A stretch of DNA of 64,000 bases from Prunella strophiata (lineage: Eukaryota > Chordata > Aves > Passeriformes > Prunellidae): positions 22,850,385 to 22,914,384 of the forward strand of contig JAZBQD010000017.1 of the NCBI GenBank assembly GCA_036583965.1, written 5' to 3'. Shown here piece after piece: positions 1-15,432 of the stretch; position 1 is the stretch's first letter; every line of letters begins with the position of its first letter. The position numbers and the translations under genes were made by a program. The notes under the pieces were generated by a model, which made no database searches, had not been told where the DNA came from, and saw only the letters and a program-made list of their open reading frames with translations.

Positions 1-2
1 GC

Positions 3-2893
<2,891 letters not shown>

Positions 2894-3012
2894 GGCCTTA
2901 TGTGCAGATGTCCATGATTTTCAAAGAGCTTCAAATGGAAGGGTTTATTGTGAGCCGATGGAACAACCGCCGGGAGGAAGGTCTGCAGGCCCTGCTGAAG
3001 TGGGTCGTGGAG
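2894..3012 (+). CDS. PTGR1: PTGR1 coding exon (third in window)
   Basis: The exon has 119 bases. It completes the split glycine and then encodes 39 codons beginning PYVQMSMIFKELQMEGFIVS and ending LLKWVVE. The acceptor is CTTGCAG and the donor GTAAGG. It corresponds to the mammalian stretch ending RMEAFVVYRW...LLKWVLE, part of the C-terminal half of the catalytic domain near the substrate site and dimer interface. Reading phase is conserved across both junctions. Confidence 0.95.
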
Positions 3013-4073
<1,061 letters not shown>

Positions 4074-4635
4074 AGATCAGATATTCCTGGGAGACTGGTG
4101 CAGGAGAATGTGTTTCTGTTAGATGCTTTTAATTCTCTTGTCAAATCATATGATCAGTATGTTTCAATCATTTTGCTGGATGTTTGGTGATGGTAACTTC
4201 TGTTAATAATTTGGCTAGTAAGTCTAAGTATATTCCAATTGCTTTGCTTTTGAAGAAATTGAGAATTGCTCACCAGAGCTACACAAAAAAAAGTGCCTTA
4301 ACATTGCTGAAAATCAGAATTGTAACAGATTTGATAATACCTTGAACCTTTCTATGAGCAGGCTCGTAGAAAGGAAAATCAATTTGAAAAGCTTTGCTAA
4401 TTGATGGCACATTTCATTTTTACCCATTGATTTAGCCCAGAGCTTTGCAAGGCAGATTTTTTTAACCCATATCACGGAGCTGAGAACAAGCTTAGCTAAC
4501 AACACTTGGGGATTCCAGCTTCTTCTCTAGCTGGCATTTTATTTTATTTTTTTTTTTTTTTACCATTAAACAGTGTAACTATCTCTGTTATTCCGAGAAT
4601 ATGGAAAGGGAAATAAATCTCTTAATGTATGCTTT
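4074..4635 (+). other. PTGR1: PTGR1 3' UTR
   Basis: Non-coding sequence follows the TGA stop and leads to a canonical AATAAA at 4612-4617. A GT/T-rich downstream element (TATGCTTTGTTTATG) begins about 10 bases later. The cleavage site, and hence the end coordinate, is estimated. An ATTAAA at 4564-4569 could be a weaker alternative signal. Confidence 0.7.
4612..4617 (+). terminator. PTGR1: Poly(A) signal of PTGR1
   Basis: AATAAA lies about 540 bases after the stop codon. A U/GU-rich stretch follows at 4627-4646, the normal arrangement for cleavage and polyadenylation. Confidence 0.7.
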
Positions 4636-7600
4636 GTTTATGTTATAGTTCTGTTTGTGGAACACTCTCTCTTTCACTTCCTTGTGGTTAACACAGAGGA
4701 GCTAAAATATTACAAGGACTTGTTTATCCCAGCAGATCTCAGTGCATGTGATATGGATAGATTACTAATTTCCTTGAGAAGCTTGTCATTGGTGTCCAGG
4801 CTTGGAGCTGACCTTGCCATAGTATTCACCCTCTCTCTTCTGGAAGGTGAGATGAATATGATGGCCCTAGTGTGTTAAATTGGTGTCCAGCACACACAAT
4901 GTGCCAAACAAAGGAGGCATACAGATTGGCAACACTAAATATCTTAAATGTTCTAAAAAATAACAAGGACATGTTACTATGGGATACAGACAGGCATTGA
5001 AGGTGATGGTGATCCATTTTCAGTCACTGTGGAGGATTTCTTTTTTAGTTTGAAGGTTTTGTTACTAATCCTTGAGGAGAGATCCCAAGCAGCCTTAATA
5101 TCTTTGCAGTGCCAGGATTAGATGCTCTGTATGTCAACAAAAAGAGATCACTTTTTTAAGATGTAGATTGACAATACTTGCTGAGTGGACTTAACAAAAC
5201 ACACCCTGAAATGCAGGTCAGCTGGCCACTGGATAAATAATGAATCTTGGCACAAGCAAGGAAGAGGTTCTGGTAGCTTTATAGTGTTTTCTGAGAAGAA
5301 TGAATTGACAATTTGAGTAAGCTCCAGTGCTGTGGTTTTACATTGGCCATTGAGGAAGATCTGTGGACTAATACCACTGCATATCACATAAAGAGGTAAG
5401 CCAAAAAAAGGGAACTTCTTTTCAGTAGGCTTCAGATACACTGAGTGTGCTGTTGTGTGGTAGCTTTTTGTTGAGGAATTTTCAGAGGGCTTGCAATTCC
5501 TAAAATACTGAATTGTTTTAAGTCCAGTGAATTAATGATCTCTTGTTTCAAGTAAAGTGATGATTGAGAAATGAATTAAGAACAGCCAAATGGAGTTTCT
5601 GTCCCTTGGCAAGAGATGCAGAAAGATTTGTCAGTTAGAGCAATCCTGGCTCAGCCTGCTTCCTCCTAAAATACTGATCTGTACATTCCCCTTGCTGTGT
5701 GCAGATTTTATGCTTCATAAATAGCAGTTGATTTTGCAAGGCTGTTTAACCATGAAAATATAATTTTTCTATGTAGAACCATCACCACACACCTCTGAGC
5801 CTCTGAACTTCTCTGGGGAATATAGCTATATTCTCCTGAAAAACCAAGTTTTCTGTTACACATCAGGAACACTGCCACCACATGAATAATGACAATTACA
5901 TCCCTTATTGTCTGGCACCATCTGGAGGTCTTGCAGTAGTTTCTTACTGTGAGTCTTATTGTCCTCAAAGTTCTAAGTTTGTGGAACAATACCTGGATTT
6001 TTCCACATGTTGAAAATAAAAAGGAAATATTAAAAATTTTGTGATTTTTCCTTGTGGCAGTGGCACAAGGCAGGATGAAGGTCTCTCTGTTTTGCCCTGC
6101 TAGTGAAGCAAGCTAATCCTATGAATACAGCCAGGGTAATGAAGTTAACAAGGTGCCAAGGTCCAGCCTAGAACAAAGACACAGCAATGTGTTGCTGGGA
6201 TTGGCTTTTCTGCCAGTACATGGCTCTGTGTGTTTTAGGGGCAGAGCATGCGTAGTACCATGCAGGCAGTCCAGCCTGTCCTCTGACAGCTGCACAGGGC
6301 CTGTGAGCAGCACTCTGCCAGGCACCCCCTCTTCTAATGTTATCACTCTGCAGCTGATCTTACAGGCCTGCTGGAAAGGGGTGACCTCCAGTGGTCCCAC
6401 TGGCTGTCAGAAGGTGTTGCAAGGGCTTGTCTGGGGCTGGGTCAGTTCAGCACTTCTCCACTGCATGTGTCTGCAAAGGTGGAAAGGGTGTCAGCTCTGC
6501 CCAGGGTGCAGTGGTCATTCTCCAATCACCTTGCAGCTGTGGCTGATACTCATCTCTAGTCTTTTTGTGCTGCTTTTCTCCAGTCCACGTGGTCATGTTT
6601 GTGCCACTACATAAGTTATAGTTTGCAGGTAGGGTGGCAGTGTGATTCTTGAGATTTTATTATCCCAGTTAATTGAGGATGAAATATTTGAGAGCAAGAG
6701 TTTATTTTATCTTAAATGTAAACAGATACAGGCTTCAGAATTTGTTGGCTAAATAGCTCTTCATTTATACATACTGTTTTTTCTAGACTAGTGGTTTAAC
6801 TGCTTAACACCTTATGCTTACCTGTGCAAAATGAAGCAGTCTCTAGAGTTGTTCCAGGCTAATAAATATGCAACTTTTATGTCCTCTTCCTAAGCAACAT
6901 CAAGGTGGGGCTGGTGGTAATAACTTGTCTGAGCTCGGGACATAGTGAGTACCTCGAGGAGTTTACCATGGCCTGCCACACCAAAGGTGGCCTCAGGAAG
7001 CACTGGGAATTGTTGCAAAGGACTGTGGGTTGTTGAAACCAGGGAGCTATCCCTGGAAAGCATTGCTGCCTGATGAGCTTCTCTCATGGTCCCCCCAGTG
7101 TCAGTGCCCACAGGAGGGGTCATGAGGCACTATGGCCTAGCCACAGCATCCATTTCTATGTGAGGTGAGATCTGTTCCCCAGCTGGATCAAATCCAACCT
7201 TAAACCTGCAACTACCTCTGCATGTACTGGAGCAAGCAGGCCATACCTCTGATTCTTTGCTTTTATCTTGCTCCTATGAGCCCTTAATTTAATTGTTCTT
7301 CTCCACCATCTGCTCCAGACAGGTTAGCTTGCTGCTGGCCATTACCTACTGTGCAGGGAGATGCCTCCTGTCCCTATCTTCAATGCATCATCACTAGCTC
7401 AGTGTGGGCTCAGCCTCCTTTGGAGCAATCCTGCTATGTGATGCTAAAACTGCCCATTGTGTTTCCCTTGTCAGCAGGATTAACAGATACAGTACTGTTC
7501 ATGGTGTGTGTCCTTGCTCTCCCCCAAGTGTCCCTCTCAGAGGAACTAGAAACAAAGAAAGTTGAAATACCAGACTTCATTGTCTCCCTGAGCAAATGTC

Positions 7601-10600
7601 ATGGGCTTGACTCAAGTGGAGGGGAGATGACCCAAGCCTAGTCTAAAACTCTTCCTCCTTCTATGCCTTTGGACTTAATGCTTAGCTTCACCACTCCCTA
7701 GAGTCTGTTTATACCTCTATTACATCCATGACAAATGCTCCAATTCCTGTAAGCCAGGCAGATGGTGCCACCAGAATAGCAAGAGCCCATGCATTCCCTT
7801 CTAGCCCATTACTTCAAGGTACAGCCATCACCCCAGCACTGTCAGAAAGGTATGAGCACAAGGCACTCACAGAGCCTGCCTGTGTACACACGTGTATAAA
7901 ACCCACAGACAGCCGCGGCCACCTTGTGGTGATCTGCATGGCACAAGCTTGTGTTTGTCAGCTGCAGGTAGAAATAGAACTTCATGCAGCTCACATGCCT
8001 CCCTCACATTGTCTGTGTACCAACCTGGACTATAGAGGGAAAAACCGCATTTCAGGTGGATGTCCATCTCCACTATCTCCTCAGGTGTTTTCAAGTTTCT
8101 CAAACTCATCTAGTTCATTCTTACAAAGGTTTTGTTACTGGGGAGGCTGTAGGGGTGGCTTCTGGTGAGGACCAGAAGCTGCCACCACATCAAACCCAGT
8201 GACAGCCAGCTCCAAAGGGGACTTAACCAATGGCCAAAGCCAAGCCCTCTGTGATATCTAATTTTAAATAAAAGCTCTAAATTACAGTGGTAGCGAGAAA
8301 TGAACAAGACCACCTGAGAAAGAGCATCTTATAAGACACCTTCACCAGGTCAGATTCTCCCTCCCTTCACCAAGGGCCAGGGACCAGAGCAACAGAGTTA
8401 ATCCAGCTAGGATTTCAACAGATGCTCCTCAAGCCAATTCCTTTGGTGGCTGAAAGCTGCATGTCAATAGAGTACAACACAGAGAAGCTGCTATGCCAGT
8501 TTGTTGGCATTGGTAAAAAAAACAGATGCAATTTTTTAGCTTGGTAGATCCAGCTAGTTTTAATGTATGAACATTTAAGAAATTACACATTAAAATTATT
8601 ACCAATACTCTTACTGAAATAATTCCAGAGGGGAATTATTTCTTCATTCAGAAGACAGGAAAGCAGATGGCTAGCTGGAGTTGCAGTTAGGTTGACCTCT
8701 GCAAGAGATCAGAGACATGTGGGTGGTTAAGCACCTCACATGTACGACATACACTTCCCCTAGTGCACAACAGCCCGTTCAGAACCTCTGGATGGAGGTC
8801 AGGAGTGTCACTAATCCACTGCAATTTGATCGAGCACAGTTCACATGTCCACTCACTGTCACCCCTTGGCCCTTCCTTTCATGTTAGTCCTCTCTCATTA
8901 AGCCTAATTATTCCAGCTATGTGTTTTAATTGCTGTACTCAAGGAAGTACTTCTCTTCCTGTTGGCCAGCCCATTATAAGCAAGCTATGTAACAGGCCTG
9001 CAGACACAAACATCTTGTTTTTCTTGTTTGACAGCAAGGTACAGATCACAGCTATTTCATATCCAAATGACACAGACTGCAGTCATTGCCTGAGGGGAGA
9101 ACTTCTTCCTGAAACCCTTATTCCCAAAAGAAACCTTTCTATGTTGTTTTTTCTCTGCCGTGTACATCAAGTCTACTAAACATGCAAGTCAGTTGGCCAT
9201 CTACCCTCTTCCCTCTTACAGGCGTCTTTGCAGATCATTGGATCAAAGCAGCCAATTCTGTTCATGCAAGAAGCAGACCACAGAGTTTAATGAAAGAGTG
9301 AATGCAGTGCTACCGCCTGGTACTGACCTCACCTTCACACAAAAAACAAACAAAAAAATGCACCCACCGAGCTCTCTATGAAGTATCATTACTTAATACT
9401 GGTGGGAGGGCATATGCCCTAGGCTTTAGCAAGGATTCTCATACCCATTCCATTTAGAGCAAAATGTTTATTTGCTATACTTAGGCTTGTTAAAGACTGA
9501 AACATCCTGTCCTTGCCTGTTGAAAGATTCAAGCTAGTTCCAGTCCTGAACTAGGGTTCTCTCCTGCCAGTAGGGGCACTTGTGCTCTAGGAACCCAGGC
9601 TCCTTACATATAACCAGAACAAAGCATAGGCTTTGCTTTCCATCACCTGTAATGACAAAGACCAACTACAAACAGTCAAATTCTGGTATAACTTTGCATT
9701 TGAGGACCATGTGTTGTTTCCTTTAAAGAGAAAGTTTAACTAACATGGAGATCCTCACTGCATGTTCCTCAAAGAGCCAAGTCTTGAAGAACATCTTTCA
9801 AATTAGGCTATGCAAGTTACTTTCATCACAGTATACCTACATACCAGCTCTTGGGAGGAGAAGATACTGCAGGACAGGAAGCTGAACTCACTGCCCTTTT
9901 AAGAACTGCTTTGCACCCCTTGCTTCCCACACAAGAGGTATTCCAGCTATTCTGGCCTTACCAATCACAACTTGAATTTCCAGTCCCTGTCCCCTGGATT
10001 GTTCAAGGTGACTGCAGTGTAGCATTTTATTAAAAAACTAAAAGTATTAAGTTAAACTCAACACACAAGCAGCAAAACACCACTGAGTGCACCCTTCCTC
10101 TGCAACAACCTGGTCTGGTCTTGCCTCAGCAGAAATACTTTGTGTTGCAGCACACTCCAGTATTATTTCTTAAGGATGAAGTGGGATGCTGGAGCCTCTT
10201 ACTGAACTTCATCTGGAACTTTCAGCAGGAATTTTTTAAACCTTTCTTGCTCACAGTTACTGCCCAAAGGGAATAAGTAGGCCACGCAGAAACTGCTTTC
10301 AAAAGCAATGCTTGTTTGCAGATAGTGTGTGTTCATAGTGCATTCTTGCTACAGCTTCATTTTATTCTCTCTTCACAAGTCTGTCCATGGCACCACTTGG
10401 GGTAGTGGTTTCCCATGTACCTTTGAACAGTTCAAACATGCAGCTGCACTTCTCTTAGTCAAATAGCCAGAGCTACATGGAAAATATTTTCCATGTTCTT
10501 CTCATTGCATAATCACAACTCAGAACTTGTATCCAAGAAGAGCCTTGATGGCTCACTCTCAAGTAAAGGGTGTGGCCACTTCTTCCACTAGAAAAATCTT

Positions 10601-11684
10601 GTTTCAAATTAGGAACATATACATTAAGCTGTTCAAGGCCCCCAGTCCTGCAAAGCCATCAAGAAATTCATGCATGCTTGTGAAGTGAGTGTAAGGCTGA
10701 GTCATGGGTGAGTTTCCTACCACAAAGACAAGAGGCTCACTCATTCCACATTGTCTGCATATGCAGCAGGAAGTCTAGCTTTTCCATGGGTGATACTCAG
10801 CAAGCAGCACAGCTCACTAAGCTGTACTCACTGCTAGCTACAGCCCTGCTCCCTTCTTCACTGAGTTCTTATACATGACAACATCCAAGCCAGCAAGGAA
10901 GCCATTTTGATGCAGTGGAAAAAACACTGTTCCACTTGGTTAGAGTGCCAAGAGTAGGTGAATGGAAGGTATAAAAAGGCTGGCAAGTCAGCATTTATCT
11001 AGACAGCCTGATTCAAGACTGAAGGACCACAGAGTCCAGTTTACTATCCAACAGTGTCAAGTGTGTTCTGAGAGTGCAACAGTGCAATCAAATGAAAATT
11101 ACAAGAGTACATAAATCTGAAATTCTCTTGACCATAAAACATTACAAGTTTTACTTCTTCAGTCATTTGTTCCAGACTATTGCCTAGGAACAAAGCAGCC
11201 CAATTCAGACTAAACACACTTTTTTACTAATAAAACCAGAAGGTACACATACAAATGGCAAGGCATACAAATGAAAAAGGCAAAAAGACAGCAAGTTGAA
11301 GTCCTACCTTGCACTTCCATGGTAGGATTGGTATTATGCTCTGGAAGGACAAGTCTTAGCTTTGAACTCTAAAATGCAGCTTGAAACATTTTAAAAATCT
11401 TTTAAAAAGATGTAACAAAAGAAAAAACTCCCACTCAGTGACTATTCTCTTTTCTCCAACTCCTCTTTTGGTATTTGTGAACTGGATTACAGCGTAGTGA
11501 CTACCATCTGAGTAGGGTTGCAGCAGACTCCTCCTAAAGCAACATGGATCCCAAGCCAACAGTAGGTGAGGTTGCCTTTGAGAAGTCTTTGTACACAGAC
11601 AGTACTCTTTTAATACAGCAAAACCTGACACTCACCTGACATTATGAAGTTCTTAAGATTTTTGTTAAACACACAGCAATATCC
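4636..11684. other. Intergenic, PTGR1-TXN convergent interval
   Basis: About 7 kb lies between the 3' ends of two convergent genes. I found no exon, tRNA, CR1 or LTR that I could name. The longest ORFs (6153-6614 and 7728-8168 on +) are low-information frames with no domain, no splice context and no matching signal. A TTTATT at 10026-10031 (AATAAA on the minus strand) leaves open a longer alternative TXN 3' end, but nothing else supports it. Confidence 0.7.
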
Positions 11685-11842
11685 AAAAGTGAAGAGTTTA
11701 TACTTTATTTTACTCATATATATGGATCAAGAAGATAGTTTGTACCACTTCATCTAGCTAGCTTTATTTTTTTTAAAGTAGAAAAGTTGCAGGCTGTAAT
11801 TTAGCCAAAGCAGTCATGCTTCAATGTCTTCATGGCTGGAGA
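11685..11842 (-). other. TXN: TXN 3' UTR
   Basis: This is the minus-strand sequence after the TXN stop. Two AATAAA signals (TTTATT on the plus strand at 11763-11768 and 11704-11709) lie 75-140 bases after the stop. They would give a short 3' UTR like that of mammalian TXN. The end is estimated from the distal signal. Confidence 0.6.
11763..11768 (-). terminator. TXN: Proximal poly(A) signal of TXN
   Basis: AATAAA on the minus strand, 75 bases downstream of the stop. A second copy at 11704-11709 may serve as the distal signal. Confidence 0.55.
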
Positions 11843-11905
11843 TTAGACTAGACTTTTAATGGTCTCTTCCAGCTTCTCTTTATTGGCCCCAGAGAACTCC
11901 TGCAC
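11843..11905 (-). CDS. TXN: TXN exon 5 (terminal coding)
   Basis: Read on the minus strand, this exon encodes VQEFSGANKEKLEETIKSLV followed by TAA (plus 11843-11845). The acceptor is TTTACAG. This is the last beta strand and C-terminal helix of thioredoxin, nearly identical to the chicken protein as I know it. With the other four exons it gives exactly 105 residues, the normal vertebrate thioredoxin-1 length. Confidence 0.97.
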   Translation of the reverse strand: MQEFSGANKEKLEETIKSLV

Positions 11906-13316
11906 CTGTAAAGAGAGTTTGATTTTTAGAACTCCTGCATTCAATGTTTCTTAACATTAGTTGCATAGCATCCAGTCATATACACACCTATTCAACTCTG
12001 CTAAAAACTAAAATTTTTCCCACTCTCAAAACAGAGTATTTTGCAGATGTTCATGTATTTATTTCCCACTCAATTCAAGTCATGCAAAAGTTGAGACAGA
12101 AGACTATCAAACTTCACTTCCAGACTACCATTAATCCTGGATCAATATTATGCTCAGAGGCTTGAAGAGGCTCTGAATGTCCCCACATATCAGAGTCAGC
12201 TCAAAGTCACCTTGGGTTGCTCAGGACCCTACCGATCAAATTCTGGAAAGACTGTTCCAAATGACCTACCCCTGTGCCTGGCTTCTGTGAGAACTGTTCT
12301 TCTTGCAACTTACAGGGCAGAAAGATAGAGACAACATTCATCTGCTGTCTCAAAAACAGCAGCTCTGTCCTCCTGTATCTACAGGGGTGGAAGGCAGAGA
12401 GCAGACTACAGGCCATGAAACTGCTTGATACAAAAAGCCACTCATTGACTGTCACACTGTAACCACAATTCTTCAATGACATCACAAAATTGCAGAAGTT
12501 CACTCTGAACTGTCAAAGGTTCATACTGAACTGAAAGTCACCCTACATGTGACACTAAACTATCCAAGGTGCAATTCCTTCTCCTTCAGCCATGCAACTT
12601 GCACCCAAGCATTGTTTTCCTTTAGAAAAGCCTACCTTCAGCTTGCTTAGCAAACTAAAGGTCTAAGATAACACATTCAGCTCAGCAAGTTCAGGCAGAG
12701 AGCTATTTAAACTACCCTGCACAGGCAGCCCACTGTGCTGTAAGAGCACAATCTGCATCCCATCTCATCCATCTCTTGGCAGAGCAGACAAAAGAGGTCT
12801 GCTCAGTCCTTAAACAGGGACAGGACCTTCACTTCAAAGGTTATACAGCCTCTCTGTGAAATAAACTAAACAGTTGTTTGTTGTATATAATCTCAACCAG
12901 GTTAGAAACTTCTGTTTGGGTAGTATTCCATAGGCACCTATAGTCATATCTCTGCTTCAACACAAGCTGCATCCAGGTAACAAACACTGACCAAGTAAAA
13001 GGCAGGGTGCTAGGCAGATAGACCAGCAGTCTTAACACAGACATCTCACCCCACTGTCTCTCATGAGACTGTCTATAAGATTGACCTGTAACTAAGTTGG
13101 TTCACTACCCATGAACAACACAGTTTGCCTCACCAGTTAACTGCTGGTTACATTTGCTGAGATACTAAGATAAACTTGCTTGCTCTCAGGAGTGTCTTAA
13201 TGCTAGTAGTACCATAGAGACATAATCAAGAGAAAGCAGACTAAGCAGTCCAACACTCCCAATCTTCTTTCAAGTGTTTAGCTTGCCTGCTCCAGTTCAA
13301 AAAAGGCAGAGCCTAC
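11906..13316 (-). other. TXN: TXN intron 4
   Basis: This 1.4-kb intron has donor GTAGGC and acceptor TTTACAG (minus strand). No mobile element, RNA gene or extra exon is recognisable. ORFs inside it have no similarity I can name. Confidence 0.8.
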
Positions 13317-13382
13317 CTTCTTTCCATTCTTGTAGAACTGGAACGTAGGCATGCACTTCACATCACAGTGTGAAGCAACATC
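13317..13382 (-). CDS. TXN: TXN exon 4
   Basis: Twenty-two codons on the minus strand encode [20 protein letters not shown] followed by KK (residues 64-85). The acceptor is CTTCCAG and the donor GTAGGC. It contains cis-Pro75, which faces the active-site disulfide, and the regulatory cysteines 69 and 73. Cys73 is the residue involved in dimerisation and transnitrosylation in the human protein. Phases at both ends are 0. Confidence 0.97.
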
Positions 13383-14609
13383 CTGGAAGAGATAAAAAAC
13401 CATCTTCAACTGGGCATTCTTAAGGATTTTAAATTTAGAACCCACTCTAGCTGACCTCTGTTTAGGTGACAGGGTAAAGCCATTACTGCTCAAGAAAAAG
13501 CAAAAGAACTTCTGCTAGTTCATCACTAGCAAAACCAGTGCAGTGTTAATATCTCCCTGAAGTAAGCTTTAAAGATCCCTTCTTCAAGACTTAATTCATG
13601 CCATAACAAAAACCTTAACATGCACTCTATGTTTGGAAAAAAACTGACTTCTGCACCAAAACAGATGTCTGCTTGTAAGACCCAAGAGCCCTATGGCAAC
13701 TCTTGGGCTTCCATGTGATATTTTTCAAGTACCTATTTGACAATGTTGAAACTGAAATACAGCAGACATTTTATTGCACTTAATTCAAGATGTAATTTCA
13801 TTTTTAATGAAAGAGGAAACAGTGCCAAGAGCAGTGGAGGGACCAGACACATTAGTAGGTTGTGAACCATTAGTTTTAAGGAAGACTGCATCAAAGCAGC
13901 TCAAGACCTTAGACTAACATTCCCTCCCAAAGTAAAGGGTCATTGCTTCCAAGTTATCCAACACATGCCGTAGGACTTAAAGAGTGCTGATAACCAAGAC
14001 AGGTTGTTGTTTAGGTGTTCCCTGCAAAAAAAAAATATAAATTCTTTCCAGCTAAATCCCTGTGTTTCAATTTTAAGTTTAAGTAAACTCTTGTTTTGTT
14101 TCAGATTTTGATTCAAAATGTGTGAAGACATTTTGAATTCTTGCCTGTCACTTGTGTGGAAGTCCTTTGCTGTCCTCCCTTATTGTATGTATGGCACCCC
14201 TGACACAGGGAATGATTGGTATCTGACTCCATGATTCAGAATGCTGAACAATTGCTTTATTAAACTATATTATATTAGACTAATACTATATTAAAGGATA
14301 CTACTACATACTAAAGAAAAACCCTTGACTGTCTCCAGGCAGCCATGACACAGCTTTGACCTAACTGGCCAAATCACTCAAACAACAATCACCGGTATCC
14401 AATCATGAAATCACTTCAGGTAAACAATCTCCATAACACATTCCATATGATGAACAACAGAAGCAGAAAATAGAGATAAGAATTGTTTTCTCTTTGTCTC
14501 TGAGCTTCCTTGCTGTGTTTCCCAAGGATTTTTCCTTGGGAAATTGTGCTTGATTCTCTCTGTGAAGAGAGCTACAGCCACACTCCCTCAGCACCACCCC
14601 AGACCTTAC
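13383..14609 (-). other. TXN: TXN intron 3
   Basis: This 1.2-kb intron has donor GTAAGG at 14609 and acceptor CTTCCAG at 13383. About a third of it is a 402-bp LTR (14181-14582), described separately, that begins only 27 bases inside the intron. The rest is unique sequence without recognisable features. Confidence 0.85.
14181..14582 (-). mobile_element. Solo LTR, ERVK-type, in TXN intron 3
   Basis: A 402-bp segment is flanked by perfect 6-bp direct repeats CTCCCT (14175-14180 and 14583-14588). Six-base target duplications are typical of ERVK-class (beta-retrovirus-like) insertions. On the minus strand it begins TGTGGCTGTAGC. It carries an AATAAA (plus TTTATT at 14256-14261) in an AT-rich stretch, then ends in a region containing GGAGTCAGATACC and GGGGTGCC. 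I recognise that as the R-U5 part of a common passerine LTR. The very last bases (ACAATA) are not the usual CA, so the terminus has probably mutated. No internal retroviral genes remain, so it is a solo LTR left by recombination. It lies in the same orientation as TXN. Confidence 0.75.
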
Positions 14610-14669
14610 CTGTGCATCATCCACATCGATTTCTATGAATACCACATCACCATACTTCTCACACAAACT
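14610..14669 (-). CDS. TXN: TXN exon 3
   Basis: Twenty codons on the minus strand encode [20 protein letters not shown] (residues 44-63). The acceptor is CTTTTTAG and the donor GTAAGG. It forms the end of helix 2 and the central beta-3 strand with the IDVDD loop. Position 62 is alanine where human TXN has the regulatory Cys62, and position 46 is cysteine. My recollection of chicken TXN shows the same two states, so this is probably an avian character rather than a mutation of this gene copy. Confidence 0.97.
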
Positions 14670-15302
14670 CTAAAAAGAAATAAAAAGAGCTATGAAGTTA
14701 CAGTGTTCAGGAAGCTTTCCTGGAAAAGATGCATGCATATAAATTGAAAGGCTGGTGCTGCTTAAACTGCTAGTGAGATATGCTTTTTATCTTAAAGCAG
14801 CTATTTTACTACCACAGCAAAAATTTTCTGTTCTGCTGCAGACTGTTTCTGCAGGAGTCTGTGGAAACATGTTTTCCCCACACAAACTCAAATATTCTAA
14901 GACACAGGTGGAAGGCCTTCTCTTGCAGCCTTCAGCTGATCACCAAAAGATGCTACAGCTTCTTATACCTTATCAGGAGATAACACAGCCACCTAAACAC
15001 AGCTGCAGAAGTTACATTAACCATGTACAGAAGGTTACAATGCAACTGGCAGGTCTCTGTGGACCTAAAACGCATGTAAGCACCAGGACAAAAGCTAAAC
15101 CTCTTATTAGTTTCCAGCTATATCAATGGTCAGTCTATTTCACTTGGTAGTCTTAAAAACAGATACTTCTGCAACTTCTCACTTTTCCAGAAAATGCTGG
15201 CAATTACATAAGGCAAAAGGAACTTTCCTCCATGTTGTTGTGAAGCAACACAAACATTTAGATAAAATTTAATGCAGAAATAAACCCAAAAAAGCTACTT
15301 AC
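14670..15302 (-). other. TXN: TXN intron 2
   Basis: This 633-bp intron has donor GTAAGT and acceptor CTTTTTAG on the minus strand. No repeat or additional exon is recognisable. The ORF at 14755-15150 (+) is a chance frame. Confidence 0.85.
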
Positions 15303-15407
15303 GTGGAAAAAGGGCTTGATCATTTTGCATGGTCCACACCATGTGGCAGAGAAATCAACTACTATGAGCTTCTCACCGGCAGATTTCAGTTCTTCCTCAA
15401 ATTCAAC
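15303..15407 (-). CDS. TXN: TXN exon 2 with WCGPC active site
   Basis: Thirty-five codons on the minus strand (residues 9-43), starting [20 protein letters not shown] and continuing [15 protein letters not shown]. The redox motif Trp31-Cys32-Gly33-Pro34-Cys35 and the buried proton-relay Asp26 are intact, so a working dithiol-disulfide oxidoreductase is expected. It would reduce protein disulfides, ribonucleotide reductase and peroxiredoxins in the cytosol and would itself be reduced by thioredoxin reductase. The acceptor is unusual: 21 T in a row followed by GTAG (plus-strand A run 15412-15432). Confidence 0.98.
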
Positions 15408-15411
15408 CTAC

Positions 15412-15432
15412 AAAAAAAAAAAAAAAAAAAAA
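15412..15432 (-). repeat. A21/T21 homopolymer forming the exon 2 polypyrimidine tract
   Basis: A run of 21 A on the plus strand is 21 T in the TXN transcript, ending four bases before the exon 2 boundary. It doubles as the splice polypyrimidine tract. Runs of this length slip readily and may vary between individuals or between sequencing assemblies. Confidence 0.9.

Noticed and set aside
6153..6614. 153-codon ORF in the PTGR1-TXN interval
   Set aside because: No domain or family resemblance. It has a 93-codon ORF on the opposite strand over the same bases and no promoter or poly(A) context.
13278..13493. 71-codon minus-strand ORF that includes part of thioredoxin
   Set aside because: Only 13317-13382 is a real exon. 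The rest is read-through into flanking introns across clear GT and AG splice sites.
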